From Oscillospiraceae bacterium (GTDB lineage Bacteria; Bacillota; Clostridia; Oscillospirales; CAG-272), in assembly GCA_015065215.1 (NCBI GenBank), contig SVQT01000014.1, positions 1-41,298 on the forward strand: DNA of 41,298 bases, read 5' to 3'. The position numbers were made by a program, and so were the translations under genes. How positions within the stretch are numbered: the stretch's first letter is position 1; every line of letters starts with the position of its first letter. Below the pieces are notes generated by a model. That model was not told where the DNA came from. It was given only the letters and a program-made list of their open reading frames with translations, and did not search any database. Shown one piece after another: positions 1-7,457 of the stretch.

Positions 1-1445
1 TCGGCAAGACCGCCGATATGGGGAGAGATCACGTTGTATACGGGGCCGCCCTCCAGGTAGGAAAGGCCTTTTTCGATGCATCCCCCCTCAAAAAGCGAAA
101 CGACCGTGCACGGCGTTTGCGCTACCCATTTCCAATCCTTTGCCGAGTCATCACGGGGAAGAAATTTTTTGTATTGCGACTGAAAAAGCGCCTCCACCTG
201 CGTGCCAAGATCGGCAATGTACTGTTGATACAGCGCTTCAAAATCCGCAAAATCCGCGGTACCGTCATATCCAAGCAGCGTTTTTTGCTGTAGCAAATGC
301 AAGGAATCAAACGGCAGATACGCAAAATAGGTCCTGCCCGGGATCTGTACCTCCCAGCAGCCGTCATTGGCAAATTTGCGGGCTTCCCGCTCATTGTAGC
401 CATCCTTGATCAGCGCCTCTATGACCAGATCCTCATTGTATACCGCAAGGATACCGCCGCCGTATCGCATGACCTCCGCCACTCTGCGTAAAAGCTTCTC
501 GTCGGTGCTTTTGCTGATGCGCACAGAGGTGGGAAAATCGCTGATGCCGAGCTCCTCCAGAATATCCAGGACCAGATAGGTCACCTCGTTTGTAACATCG
601 TTCCCGTTTTCATCAATGCCGCCAAGCAAGATGTTCTGATAGTGCTGGGCATCACCGCTTCCCTCAAAGGGGCAATTGACCAGTCCGTTGATCCATTCAC
701 AGCCCTTGATAAAGAAGTGCGCCAGGATTTCCCGCGCCTCATCCAATGACAGCACGCCCTTTTCCAGATCCTTTTTCAGATAATCGCCAAGCAAATAGTC
801 GATCCGACCGATACCGGGCCAGTTGCCGCACAAACGAAGGAAGGCAAAGGTGAACCAAAGACTTTGCACCGCCTCGTAAAAGCCGGTTGCCGGCTCAAAG
901 GGAACGCGCTTTAGATTCTCATAATTCGCCTCATAGCCGGGAAGCGCACGTAATGCGGTCAGATAACGGTCATGCCACAGCTCAAATGCCGCAATGCAAC
1001 GCAAGCAGCTTTTGGCAAACGGCTCCCTTTCCGTGTTTCTGTATTGCTCATACGCGCTTTCGGCTCTTGCTTTTATGGCGTTGACGCCCTCTTTCAGTAC
1101 CGTTTCAAAATCAACGGTCAGATGGCTGATGCTCCCGCAAACCGCTTTATCCTTATAGGTTGCCGGAACACGGTGCCTGATCGCCAGCCCCAGGGTTGCG
1201 GCACCGCTGATCCGCTCTCCCTCGCAAACGCGGATGGGCGCCTTTGCAGCAATTTTTTGGATGGCGATATCGTATTTTTCTATCCGTGAAAGCAGGTCAA
1301 AGTCTTTGACCAAATCAAGACAAACAGCCCCCGTCTTTAAGGTATCCAAGCCGTATTTCCGATGAAGCGAATCGTGTGCGAATTGCCGTGTGGCTTCGGA
1401 CAGCCGAATTGGTCGCCGCATTCCGTTTTGAGCATAAAATTCCAT
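1..1445 (-). CDS. Glycyl radical enzyme (pyruvate formate-lyase family), N-terminal part, runs off window
   Basis: Reading the minus strand from an ATG at 1445 gives 481 open codons that leave the window at base 1, so no stop is seen. AAGGAG lies just upstream (about 1451-1457). The protein has the PFL/glycerol-dehydratase-type barrel with a motif reading NDGCWEV: Cys363 fits the thiyl-radical cysteine and Glu365 the usual partner glutamate of dehydratase-like members. A segment starting SHLTVDFETVL (about residue 111) matches the conserved N-terminal part of the family. The glycyl radical loop would lie beyond the edge, as would any activating enzyme. Cys363 is earlier than in well-known members (around 418-434), so the N-terminus is short. 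The family acts in anaerobic C-C, C-O or C-N bond cleavage. The substrate cannot be read from this fragment. Family assignment is firm; subfamily is not. Confidence 0.85.
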   Translation of the reverse strand, partial: MEFYAQNGMRRPIRLSEATRQFAHDSLHRKYGLDTLKTGAVCLDLVKDFDLLSRIEKYDIAIQKIAAKAPIRVCEGERISGAATLGLAIRHRVPATYKDKAVCGSISHLTVDFETVLKEGVNAIKARAESAYEQYRNTEREPFAKSCLRCIAAFELWHDRYLTALRALPGYEANYENLKRVPFEPATGFYEAVQSLWFTFAFLRLCGNWPGIGRIDYLLGDYLKKDLEKGVLSLDEAREILAHFFIKGCEWINGLVNCPFEGSGDAQHYQNILLGGIDENGNDVTNEVTYLVLDILEELGISDFPTSVRISKSTDEKLLRRVAEVMRYGGGILAVYNEDLVIEALIKDGYNEREARKFANDGCWEVQIPGRTYFAYLPFDSLHLLQQKTLLGYDGTADFADFEALYQQYIADLGTQVEALFQSQYKKFLPRDDSAKDWKWVAQTPCTVVSLFEGGCIEKGLSYLEGGPVYNVISPHIGGLA

Positions 1446-1483
1446 ATAATTTCTCCTTGCTCCTGTCAGATCCTGTCACAACC

Positions 1484-1512
1484 ATTATACTGGATAACCT
1501 TATGAAAGTCAA
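1484..1512 (-). promoter_or_regulatory. Promoter of the glycyl radical enzyme gene
   Basis: On the minus strand a -35 TTGACT (1507-1512) and a -10 TATAAT (1484-1489) are separated by exactly 17 bp, about 40 bp upstream of the ATG at 1445. Confidence 0.75.
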
Positions 1513-1632
1513 TGAAAAATCCGTCAATAAATTTCGCACTACGCAAGAAACATTTATTAGCTACCGGCCTCCAAAAAAGGAACACCGTTTGGGGCAAAGC
1601 GCGAGGGGGCGCAACCAAGGAATCCAGCAAAA

Positions 1633-1668
1633 AGAACAGAGGCACGCCGTTTGGCGTGCCTCTGTTCT
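1633..1668 (-). terminator. Rho-independent terminator of ssrA
   Basis: A perfect 16-bp inverted repeat (1633-1648 and 1653-1668) with a 4-nt loop is followed on the minus strand by TTTTT. It starts 3 nt after the CCA end of the tmRNA gene. Confidence 0.9.
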
Positions 1669-1671
1669 CTT

Positions 1672-2021
1672 TGGTGGATCCGAGGGGAGTTGAACCCCTG
1701 TCCGAAAATCCATTCACAAGACCTTCTCCGTGGACAGTCTATGATTTAAAATTCCCTTCAGGCGGCGATCACAGACAACCTCCGCCCTCCGGTAGCCCTT
1801 TTGTGCATGACCGATACAAGTGCGAACTCTCGGTGCATGTTCACCACTACATGACGCTCCAGCCGAGGCCGTGGTACTCCCCGGGGGAACGGGCGCCTAA
1901 TTAGGCAGCCAGTGCGACGTTTTCGTCAGCGTTTAATTTTAAGGTTTGAGCCTTTTTCGTGATTGCTCGGCACGCCACGCTTATCCTGCTTCAAAATCCC
2001 CGTCGAAACCTTTACGGACCC
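1672..2021 (-). ncRNA. ssrA: Transfer-messenger RNA (tmRNA)
   Basis: The 350-nt minus-strand sequence opens with GGGTCCG, which pairs with CGGATCC before the 3' CCA, making a tRNA-like acceptor stem. The T-arm (GGACAGGGGTTCAACTCC) sits near the 3' end and the conserved 5' region continues with GGTTTCGACGGGG. The tag reading frame appears to resume at GCT (1928-1930) and stop at TAA (1901-1903), encoding ADENVALAA; the tRNA-like end adds one more Ala in front. The AC preceding GCT leaves a small chance that resumption is one codon earlier. tmRNA rescues ribosomes stalled on broken mRNA together with SmpB, encoded next door. Confidence 0.96.
1901..1930 (-). other. tmRNA proteolysis-tag reading frame (ADENVALAA)
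   Basis: Nine sense codons and a TAA stop inside ssrA. The VALAA ending is the hydrophobic degron recognised by ClpXP-type proteases in known tags, and the acidic start resembles clostridial tags. Confidence 0.88.
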
Positions 2022-2039
2022 ATTTTGAAAACGTCTTTT

Positions 2040-2068
2040 ATTATAGGTCTTTTCTTTGATTTTGTCAA
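2040..2068 (-). promoter_or_regulatory. Consensus promoter of ssrA
   Basis: TTGACA (2063-2068) and TATAAT (2040-2045) with a 17-bp spacer, a perfect sigma-A-type promoter, begin directly next to the smpB stop codon. Initiation near 2033 would leave a 5' leader of about 12 nt for RNase P to remove. Confidence 0.88.
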
Positions 2069-2071
2069 GGG

Positions 2072-2548
2072 TTAATATTCTTTGTTAGAACTTTTATAGG
2101 CACGCTCCATGTCACGCTTGGCATCCGCCTTGGCCATATCGTCACGCTTGTCATACAGCTTTTTGCCGCGGCACAGACCCACCTCCATCTTGACATGCGA
2201 GCCGGAAAAATAGAGCGAGAGCGGAATCACCGAAAAGCCCTTTTCCGCCGATTTGCTTGCCAGACGGATGATTTCTTTTTTATGCAAAAGCAGCTTTTTG
2301 GGCCGCCTTGGGTCTTTGTTAAAAATATTTCCCTTCTCATAGGGGCTGATATGCACTCCCAGAGCAAAAATCTCGCCGTTTTTGAAGGAACAGTAGGAAT
2401 CCTTTAGATTGACAGCCCCCTGCCGCAGACTTTTGACCTCGGTGCCGAACAATTCAATCCCCGCCTCTATCTTTTCATCCACAAAATAATCATGCCACGC
2501 CTTTTTGTTTTGCGCAATGGTACGTCCCGCCGGTTTTCTGTCCGCCAT
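2072..2548 (-). CDS. smpB: SsrA-binding protein SmpB
   Basis: This 158-residue protein binds the tRNA-like domain of tmRNA and carries it into the A site of stalled ribosomes. The family core is complete: [23 protein letters not shown], followed by the [17 protein letters not shown] segment and the basic C-terminal tail (KRDMERAYK) that lies in the empty mRNA channel. The ATG at 2548 is chosen because GGGAGGTGA lies 8 nt before it; the longer frame from GTG at 2557 would start inside that Shine-Dalgarno sequence. The ssrA promoter starts at its 3' end, so the two partners are paired though separately promoted. It probably shares a transcript with the two genes upstream. Confidence 0.97.
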   Translation of the reverse strand: MADRKPAGRTIAQNKKAWHDYFVDEKIEAGIELFGTEVKSLRQGAVNLKDSYCSFKNGEIFALGVHISPYEKGNIFNKDPRRPKKLLLHKKEIIRLASKSAEKGFSVIPLSLYFSGSHVKMEVGLCRGKKLYDKRDDMAKADAKRDMERAYKSSNKEY

Positions 2549-2590
2549 CGAGCTCACCTCCCTTGATGCTATATGTAAAGTATTGCCAGA

Positions 2591-2989
2591 TTATTCCGCC
2601 GCAAACATCGAAGCGCAACGGGAACAGGGACGAAGCTTTCCGGCCGCCGCCGCGCTCTCTATATTTCCCCATAAAAGACGATCCGCGTTTTTGATGTAAG
2701 AACAGTTTTTTGCATAGTGCCAAACGCTGCCGCTCGCCGTATAGTAGCAAAGGTCAAACGGCGCCTCTGGCGCCTCTTCTTGCGGGGTTTCTTCTACCGT
2801 TTGCTCAGGTGAAGCATTCTTTTCCGCCTCCGCTTTTTGCGCCAACAGCTTCTCGCGGTAGGCTCTCGCCTCTTCGGCGCTCATCAGCTCGCCCGCCGAA
2901 AAGTCCTTTCCTCTTCCACAAGCCGCCAAAGCCAACGCGCAAACACCCACGCAAGTGGCCAGCAGCAATTTTTTGATCGATTTTCTCAT
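2591..2989 (-). CDS. Small lipoprotein with a C-terminal YH-C/PCxxC domain
   Basis: A 132-residue protein of unknown function. It has a lipoprotein signal: basic start, hydrophobic core, lipobox LAAC with Cys24 as the predicted lipidated residue. An acidic, Glu/Pro-rich linker (about 45-80) leads to a C-terminal domain with the pattern Cys, HYAKNC, then LRPCSRC. This resembles the small 'WHxxxC...PCxxC' module found at the ends of bacterial surface proteins and nucleases, where the Cys and His residues may bind a metal; that role is inference. The ATG overlaps the stop of the upstream regulator by 4 nt (2986-2989), indicating translational coupling. smpB follows 42 bp downstream. Confidence 0.82.
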   Translation of the reverse strand: MRKSIKKLLLATCVGVCALALAACGRGKDFSAGELMSAEEARAYREKLLAQKAEAEKNASPEQTVEETPQEEAPEAPFDLCYYTASGSVWHYAKNCSYIKNADRLLWGNIESAAAAGKLRPCSRCASMFAAE

Positions 2990-3870
2990 ATTTCCTCCAA
3001 CAAGCGCTCCAGAATCCCCAAACGGGAGCCGGAAAATTCATACGCGCGCTTATAATCGTCATTTTTGCGGTAGCAGCACTCCAAATCGCCGAACACCTCA
3101 TACAGCAACACGCCAAAGGTCAGCTCGTCACGGGCAAGCAGACTTTCCAGTGCGGCCTGCGCCCCGACATAGTCCTCTTTTTTCATCAAAAGCAGAGCGG
3201 AAAGCCGCTGCGCATACAGGGATGTGGGGTAGCGCCGCATATAAGCCATGGCCATCTCGGCTTGACCGCCCTCCAAAGCCTCCAGCGCCAGCACATATTC
3301 CACTAAAAAATCCCCAAGGGCCTTTGCGTTCTCTGTTTCCTCCACATCCAATACATCAGACACCAATGTACCGGAAAGTCCGGATAAATAGCGAAAGCAA
3401 ACGGCGATCCGTTCACGAAGCCAGGCGGTTTGATAGACGGTTTGCGTGGTGGCCTGATAGGCCCGATCCAATGCGGCAACCGCAAAGCGCAACCGCCCTT
3501 TTTCAAAGGCATCCTGCGCCACGCCATACTCACATTCGGCACGGATCAACGACAGCTCGTCATCCTTTTCCTCACCAAGGGCGGCAAGCAAAGAAAGGCA
3601 CCCGGCATAGTCTTTTTCGGCAAAAGCGCGACGGATATTGCCGATATTGGCCATTTTCCGATAGGAAAATTCATTATCCTCTTCCGCTAACAGATAGCCC
3701 ACCGGCACATTCAAACGCCGCGCGATATAAATGGCAGTGGGCAGTGACGGCAACGCGGTACCGTGCTCGATACTGCTGAGCATATTACGCGTGATTTGAC
3801 TGCCCGCAAGGTCTGCCTGCGTCATCAGCTTGGAAAGGCGCAGCCGCTTGATCTTTTCACCAATATTCAA
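2986..3870 (-). CDS. XRE-family transcriptional regulator with helical (TPR-like) C-terminal domain
   Basis: A 294-residue regulator. The N-terminal 60 residues form a helix-turn-helix of the XRE/Cro type (GEKIKRLRLSKLMTQADLAG, then ITRNMLSSIEHGTALPS). The rest is alpha-helical with repeated Ala/Leu helices, like TPR-containing regulators that sense peptides or proteins. The start is TTG at 3870, with GGGAGG 8 nt upstream; no ATG in frame fits better. It is coupled to the lipoprotein gene by a 4-nt overlap, so the two may form a sensing pair; its targets are not visible. It is divergent from the ceramidase-like operon across a 170-bp A+T-rich gap and could act there, but no clear operator is seen. 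Confidence 0.85.
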   Translation of the reverse strand: MNIGEKIKRLRLSKLMTQADLAGSQITRNMLSSIEHGTALPSLPTAIYIARRLNVPVGYLLAEEDNEFSYRKMANIGNIRRAFAEKDYAGCLSLLAALGEEKDDELSLIRAECEYGVAQDAFEKGRLRFAVAALDRAYQATTQTVYQTAWLRERIAVCFRYLSGLSGTLVSDVLDVEETENAKALGDFLVEYVLALEALEGGQAEMAMAYMRRYPTSLYAQRLSALLLMKKEDYVGAQAALESLLARDELTFGVLLYEVFGDLECCYRKNDDYKRAYEFSGSRLGILERLLEEI

Positions 3871-3911
3871 GTTCTCCGCCTCCCTTGCAAAACGTAAATT
3901 TAATTTCCCTT

Positions 3912-3940
3912 ATTATATCATAACAAAAAAGAAAAATCAA
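3912..3940 (-). promoter_or_regulatory. Promoter of the XRE regulator operon
   Basis: Minus-strand TTGATT (3935-3940) and TATAAT (3912-3917) with a 17-bp spacer, about 42 bp before the TTG start at 3870. Confidence 0.75.
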
Positions 3941-3983
3941 GAGGTTATCATCATTACAACGCAAAAAACACCCATACGTTGAC

Positions 3984-4012
3984 TTGACAAGGCAAACGCA
4001 AATTGTTATACT
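3984..4012 (+). promoter_or_regulatory. Promoter of the ceramidase-like/DUF4838 operon
   Basis: TTGACA (3984-3989) and TATACT (4007-4012), spacer 17 bp, leave a leader of about 25 nt before the ATG at 4044. It diverges from the XRE regulator promoter. No long palindrome is evident. Confidence 0.85.
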
Positions 4013-4043
4013 ATCCTTAGTTCATATCAAGGAGGTTCAGTCT

Positions 4044-5423
4044 ATGATCGCAGGATTTGCAGAACGCGAATACACCCCCGCACAGGGTATGGTCCCCGGT
4101 CAGATCAAGGTTAACTATGCCAAGGGAAAGCGCACTCCCCTGATGGCACACGTTGCCATAATGGAGAGCAAGGGCGTTGGATCGGTCCTTGTTTCGCTTG
4201 ATATTTTGTTTGTCAGCGTAGCCTTTGCGACCAAGCTCCGTCGCCGCATCAGCGACTGCACGGGCTATCCCGTGGAGCATATTCTGATTGCCTGCTCCCA
4301 CACCCACACGGGCTGCGCCATTGACCTTGACTGCTGGGCATTTGAGGGCAAGCCCGAATACCTTGACCCGGTTGAGGAAAAGGTGATGGAGGCCGTAAAA
4401 GCCGCCTATGAGAACCGCAGTGAGGTCAAGATGGGCGTTGCCTCCGGCTTTGATGCCCGCTTCAATTTCTGCCGCGATTTTTACACCACCGACGGCTATC
4501 TTGTGATGAATCCCGGTCACAAGAACGCAGACAAGCTGGTCAAGCCCTTTGCCGCCGTTGACCACTCTGTCAACGTGATGCGCTTTGACGACCTTGGCGG
4601 AAAGCCCCGTTGCTTTGTGATCAACTACGCCAATCATCTAGACACTGGCGGTGGCCCCAAGGAAAAGAGCTTCAGCGCCGACTATGCGGGCTATATGCGC
4701 CTTGCCCTGCGGCGCGAATACGGCGAGGATGTGACCGTGCTGTTCCTCAACGGCTGCTGCGCCAACGTCAACCATTACGACTACAAATACGGCTCCGACC
4801 GCGTTGGTCACTGCCGCGAGGGCGCGGCCCCCTCTGTTGAGATCGGTGAGGGTCTTGCCGAGACCATTAAAAATATCAATCCTCCCCTTGTGACCGCCGT
4901 CGGCGAGCATCACATTCAGGGCAAGAGCCGTATGCATATGACCACCCACAGAACAGCGACCCGCGAGCAGCGCGAATGGGCGGCACAGTATCTGGAAAAC
5001 GAGATGGATGTTACAAGCGACTCAAATCTGCGCAAAGCGATGCTGGCAAAGCTCTATCTCACCGACCCTGCTGACCTCCCGGCCGCGGTGGATCTGGAGA
5101 TCCAGACGCTACAGATCGGTCCCTGGACCATTGTTGGCTTGCCGGGCGAGATCTTTTCCGGCATCGGCCTGAAGATCAAGGCCAATTCCCCCTTTGCCAA
5201 CACCATCGTGGTAGAGCTGGCTAACGGCACTCACGGCTATATGGCACCCGATATGGTACAGGAAAGCGGCTGCTACGAGGGGACCTACAGCAACGTGGCA
5301 TACACGGGGCACGGCACCGAAAAGGTGCTGGTGGACGGTGCCGCCAATATGCTGAACGCCCTATTTGAGATCGACAATACCGTATCCTTCGGCGGCTTTC
5401 GCAACAAGCCCTTATCTCATTAA
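4044..5423 (+). CDS. Neutral/alkaline ceramidase-like metalloprotein (N-terminal domain only)
   Basis: A 459-residue protein of the neutral ceramidase (PF04734-like) superfamily. Known ceramidases cleave the amide of ceramide with a zinc ion. The candidate ligands are present in the family order: His86/His88 in SHTHTG, His197 in ANHLD, Glu369 in LPGEIF, and Tyr399 or Tyr411 in the block NGTHGYMAP...CYEG. There is no signal peptide and no C-terminal Ig-like domain, so it is probably cytoplasmic and much shorter than secreted ceramidases (about 650-700 residues). Such short versions are common beside sugar-catabolic genes and probably act on other substrates (inference). The ATG at 4044 follows AAGGAGG by 8 nt; a longer frame from 3984 would overlap the promoter. 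The DUF4838 gene follows after 17 bp. Confidence 0.82.
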   Translation: MIAGFAEREYTPAQGMVPGQIKVNYAKGKRTPLMAHVAIMESKGVGSVLVSLDILFVSVAFATKLRRRISDCTGYPVEHILIACSHTHTGCAIDLDCWAFEGKPEYLDPVEEKVMEAVKAAYENRSEVKMGVASGFDARFNFCRDFYTTDGYLVMNPGHKNADKLVKPFAAVDHSVNVMRFDDLGGKPRCFVINYANHLDTGGGPKEKSFSADYAGYMRLALRREYGEDVTVLFLNGCCANVNHYDYKYGSDRVGHCREGAAPSVEIGEGLAETIKNINPPLVTAVGEHHIQGKSRMHMTTHRTATREQREWAAQYLENEMDVTSDSNLRKAMLAKLYLTDPADLPAAVDLEIQTLQIGPWTIVGLPGEIFSGIGLKIKANSPFANTIVVELANGTHGYMAPDMVQESGCYEGTYSNVAYTGHGTEKVLVDGAANMLNALFEIDNTVSFGGFRNKPLSH

Positions 5424-5440
5424 AGAAAGTGAGAACAGCA

Positions 5441-7393
5441 ATGCACATTTATAAGATCACATCTGACCCTGTGGTGGATTTTGCCGCGGAGGAGCTAAAG
5501 AAATATCTGTGGATGATGATACCCGAGGGCGGCGCCATTACCGTGCGCTACGCCCCCGATGCCAAGGAGGGCTTTCGCCTTGGCCTAATGTCGGATTTTG
5601 ACATCGACACCTCCGAGGCAGACGACCTCACCTTAGACGACATTCTGCACATTGATACCGACGTGAACGGTGGCATCATCGCAGGCTCCAACCCTCGCAG
5701 CGTACTGCTTGCCGTTTACCGCTATCTGACCCTGAACGGCTGCCGCTGGCTCTTCCCCGGTATTGACGGTGAGTATATCCCCGTGCAGGATGTTAAGCCC
5801 ACCAGTTATCACAAAATGGCGGATTGCCGTTACCGCGGGCAATGCAACGAGGGAGCGGAATTTCAGCAAAACATGATCGACACCATCGATTTCACGCCCA
5901 AGATCGGCATGAATGTCTATATGCTGGAATTTGACAACCCTAAGGCTTATTACGACTGCTATTACAACCACAAGGGCAATCCCAACCGCGAGCCGGAGCC
6001 GATCAATCCCACCATCATCAAGCAATGGAAGCGTCAGTGCGAGGCGGAGATCGCCAAGCGCGGCCTGCAATTTCACGATATGGGCCACGGCTGGACGGCA
6101 GAGCCCTTCGGCCTCGACTCCACCAATGGCTGGAAGGCGGACGAGAACGCCAAGATCCCCGAGGGGACGCGCCAATATGTGGCAATGATCGACGGCGAGC
6201 GCAAGCTTTACGGCGGCGTGGCACTGAACACCCAGTTCTGTATGTCCAATCCCGAGGCCCGCGACATCGTGGCAAAATATATTGCAAATTACGCAAAAAA
6301 CCATCAAAACGTGGATTATCTCCATGTGTGGCTGGCAGATGCCACTCACAACCATTGCGAGTGTGACGAATGCCGCAAAAAGACGCCCTCCGATTGGTAC
6401 GTGATGCTGCTCAACGAGATCGATGAACGGCTTTCCGCCGCAGGGCTTGCCACCCGCATCGTCTTTATCTGCTACACTGACACCACCTGGGCACCCCTGA
6501 CCGAGCGCATCAAAAACCGTGACCGCTTCTCGTTTATGCTGGCCGCCATCTCCCGCTCCTACGCCGAGCCGGTGCCGATGAAGCCCCAAGACATTCCGCT
6601 CAAGCCGTTTGTGCTCAACGCTCGCGGCACAATGCCCCAGACGGTGGATGAATATCTGCTCCATGCCGAGAAATGGCAGGAGGGCGGCCGTTGCCCCTCT
6701 ATGGTCTACGAATACCACTTCTGGCTACCCCAGTACCGCGACCCCGGTATGATGGACTTCTCCAAGGTCATCTACGACGACATACGCGGCTACAAAGCCA
6801 ACGGCTTTGGCGGTCTAATTGAGGACGGCTCGCAACGCAGCTACTTCCCCAACGGCTTCAACTACTACGTTTACGCCGCCACGCTGTTTGACACCAACGT
6901 GAACTACGAGGAGCTGAAAAAGGACTATTTCACCCACGCCTACGGCGAGATCGCAAACGACGTGATTGATTATCTTTCTGCCGTATCCAAGGCCTTTGAC
7001 ATCAATTATATGATGGTGCGCGCCAGCTCCTCCAGCACCTATAAGGCCCACTTCTACCGCCCTGATCACGTGCCATCCCTGCAAAGCGTACACGAGATCA
7101 CCGCGAAGATCGCACCGATTCTGGAGGCACATAAGAATATGCCCTATCGCGCGCAAACAGTGGCGGTGCGATTGCTGCAAAAGCATCTGGAATACTGCAA
7201 CGCGCTCGCCGACATCTGGACGTTAAAGGCACAGGGCAAGGATCGGGAGGCCGTTGATGCCTACAACGCATTCCTTGAAAGCTTTGGCAAATATGAGGTA
7301 GAGATCCAGACCTATTTTGATCAGTATATGTTCCACGCCTCCATGTCCCGGTTGATCGTCAAACCCGAAACCTTCTACAACGCAGAGCAATAA
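5441..7393 (+). CDS. DUF4838 domain protein, glycoside-hydrolase-like
   Basis: A 650-residue protein without a signal peptide. The first ~120 residues resemble the small alpha/beta domain found before alpha-glucuronidase and hexosaminidase barrels (VDFAAEELKKYLW ... GSNPRSVLLAVYRYLTLNGCRWLFPG). The middle matches DUF4838: a barrel-like region with VDYLHVWLADATHNHCECDECR (about residues 294-315), where three Cys and His suggest a metal site. Carbohydrate hydrolysis is the usual guess for this family; the substrate is unknown. The start at ATG 5441 is preferred over GTG 5429, although the ribosome site (AAGTGAG) is weak, perhaps because of coupling to the gene 17 bp upstream. A strong bidirectional terminator follows. 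Confidence 0.78.
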   Translation: MHIYKITSDPVVDFAAEELKKYLWMMIPEGGAITVRYAPDAKEGFRLGLMSDFDIDTSEADDLTLDDILHIDTDVNGGIIAGSNPRSVLLAVYRYLTLNGCRWLFPGIDGEYIPVQDVKPTSYHKMADCRYRGQCNEGAEFQQNMIDTIDFTPKIGMNVYMLEFDNPKAYYDCYYNHKGNPNREPEPINPTIIKQWKRQCEAEIAKRGLQFHDMGHGWTAEPFGLDSTNGWKADENAKIPEGTRQYVAMIDGERKLYGGVALNTQFCMSNPEARDIVAKYIANYAKNHQNVDYLHVWLADATHNHCECDECRKKTPSDWYVMLLNEIDERLSAAGLATRIVFICYTDTTWAPLTERIKNRDRFSFMLAAISRSYAEPVPMKPQDIPLKPFVLNARGTMPQTVDEYLLHAEKWQEGGRCPSMVYEYHFWLPQYRDPGMMDFSKVIYDDIRGYKANGFGGLIEDGSQRSYFPNGFNYYVYAATLFDTNVNYEELKKDYFTHAYGEIANDVIDYLSAVSKAFDINYMMVRASSSSTYKAHFYRPDHVPSLQSVHEITAKIAPILEAHKNMPYRAQTVAVRLLQKHLEYCNALADIWTLKAQGKDREAVDAYNAFLESFGKYEVEIQTYFDQYMFHASMSRLIVKPETFYNAEQ

Positions 7394-7416
7394 AACATCG
7401 GATTTTAGCATAAAAA

Positions 7417-7444
7417 AGCACCACCCGCCAAGGCGGGTGGTGCT
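7417..7444. terminator. Bidirectional terminator between DUF4838 gene and hydA
   Basis: A 13-bp G+C-rich inverted repeat (7417-7429 and 7432-7444) is flanked by AAAAA on the left and TTTTT on the right, so it works for both convergent operons. Confidence 0.9.
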
Positions 7445-7457
7445 TTTTTGCTTGATC

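Noticed and set aside
5633-6718. A 361-codon minus-strand frame opposite the DUF4838 gene
   Set aside because: It is an antisense shadow with no ribosome site or family resemblance.
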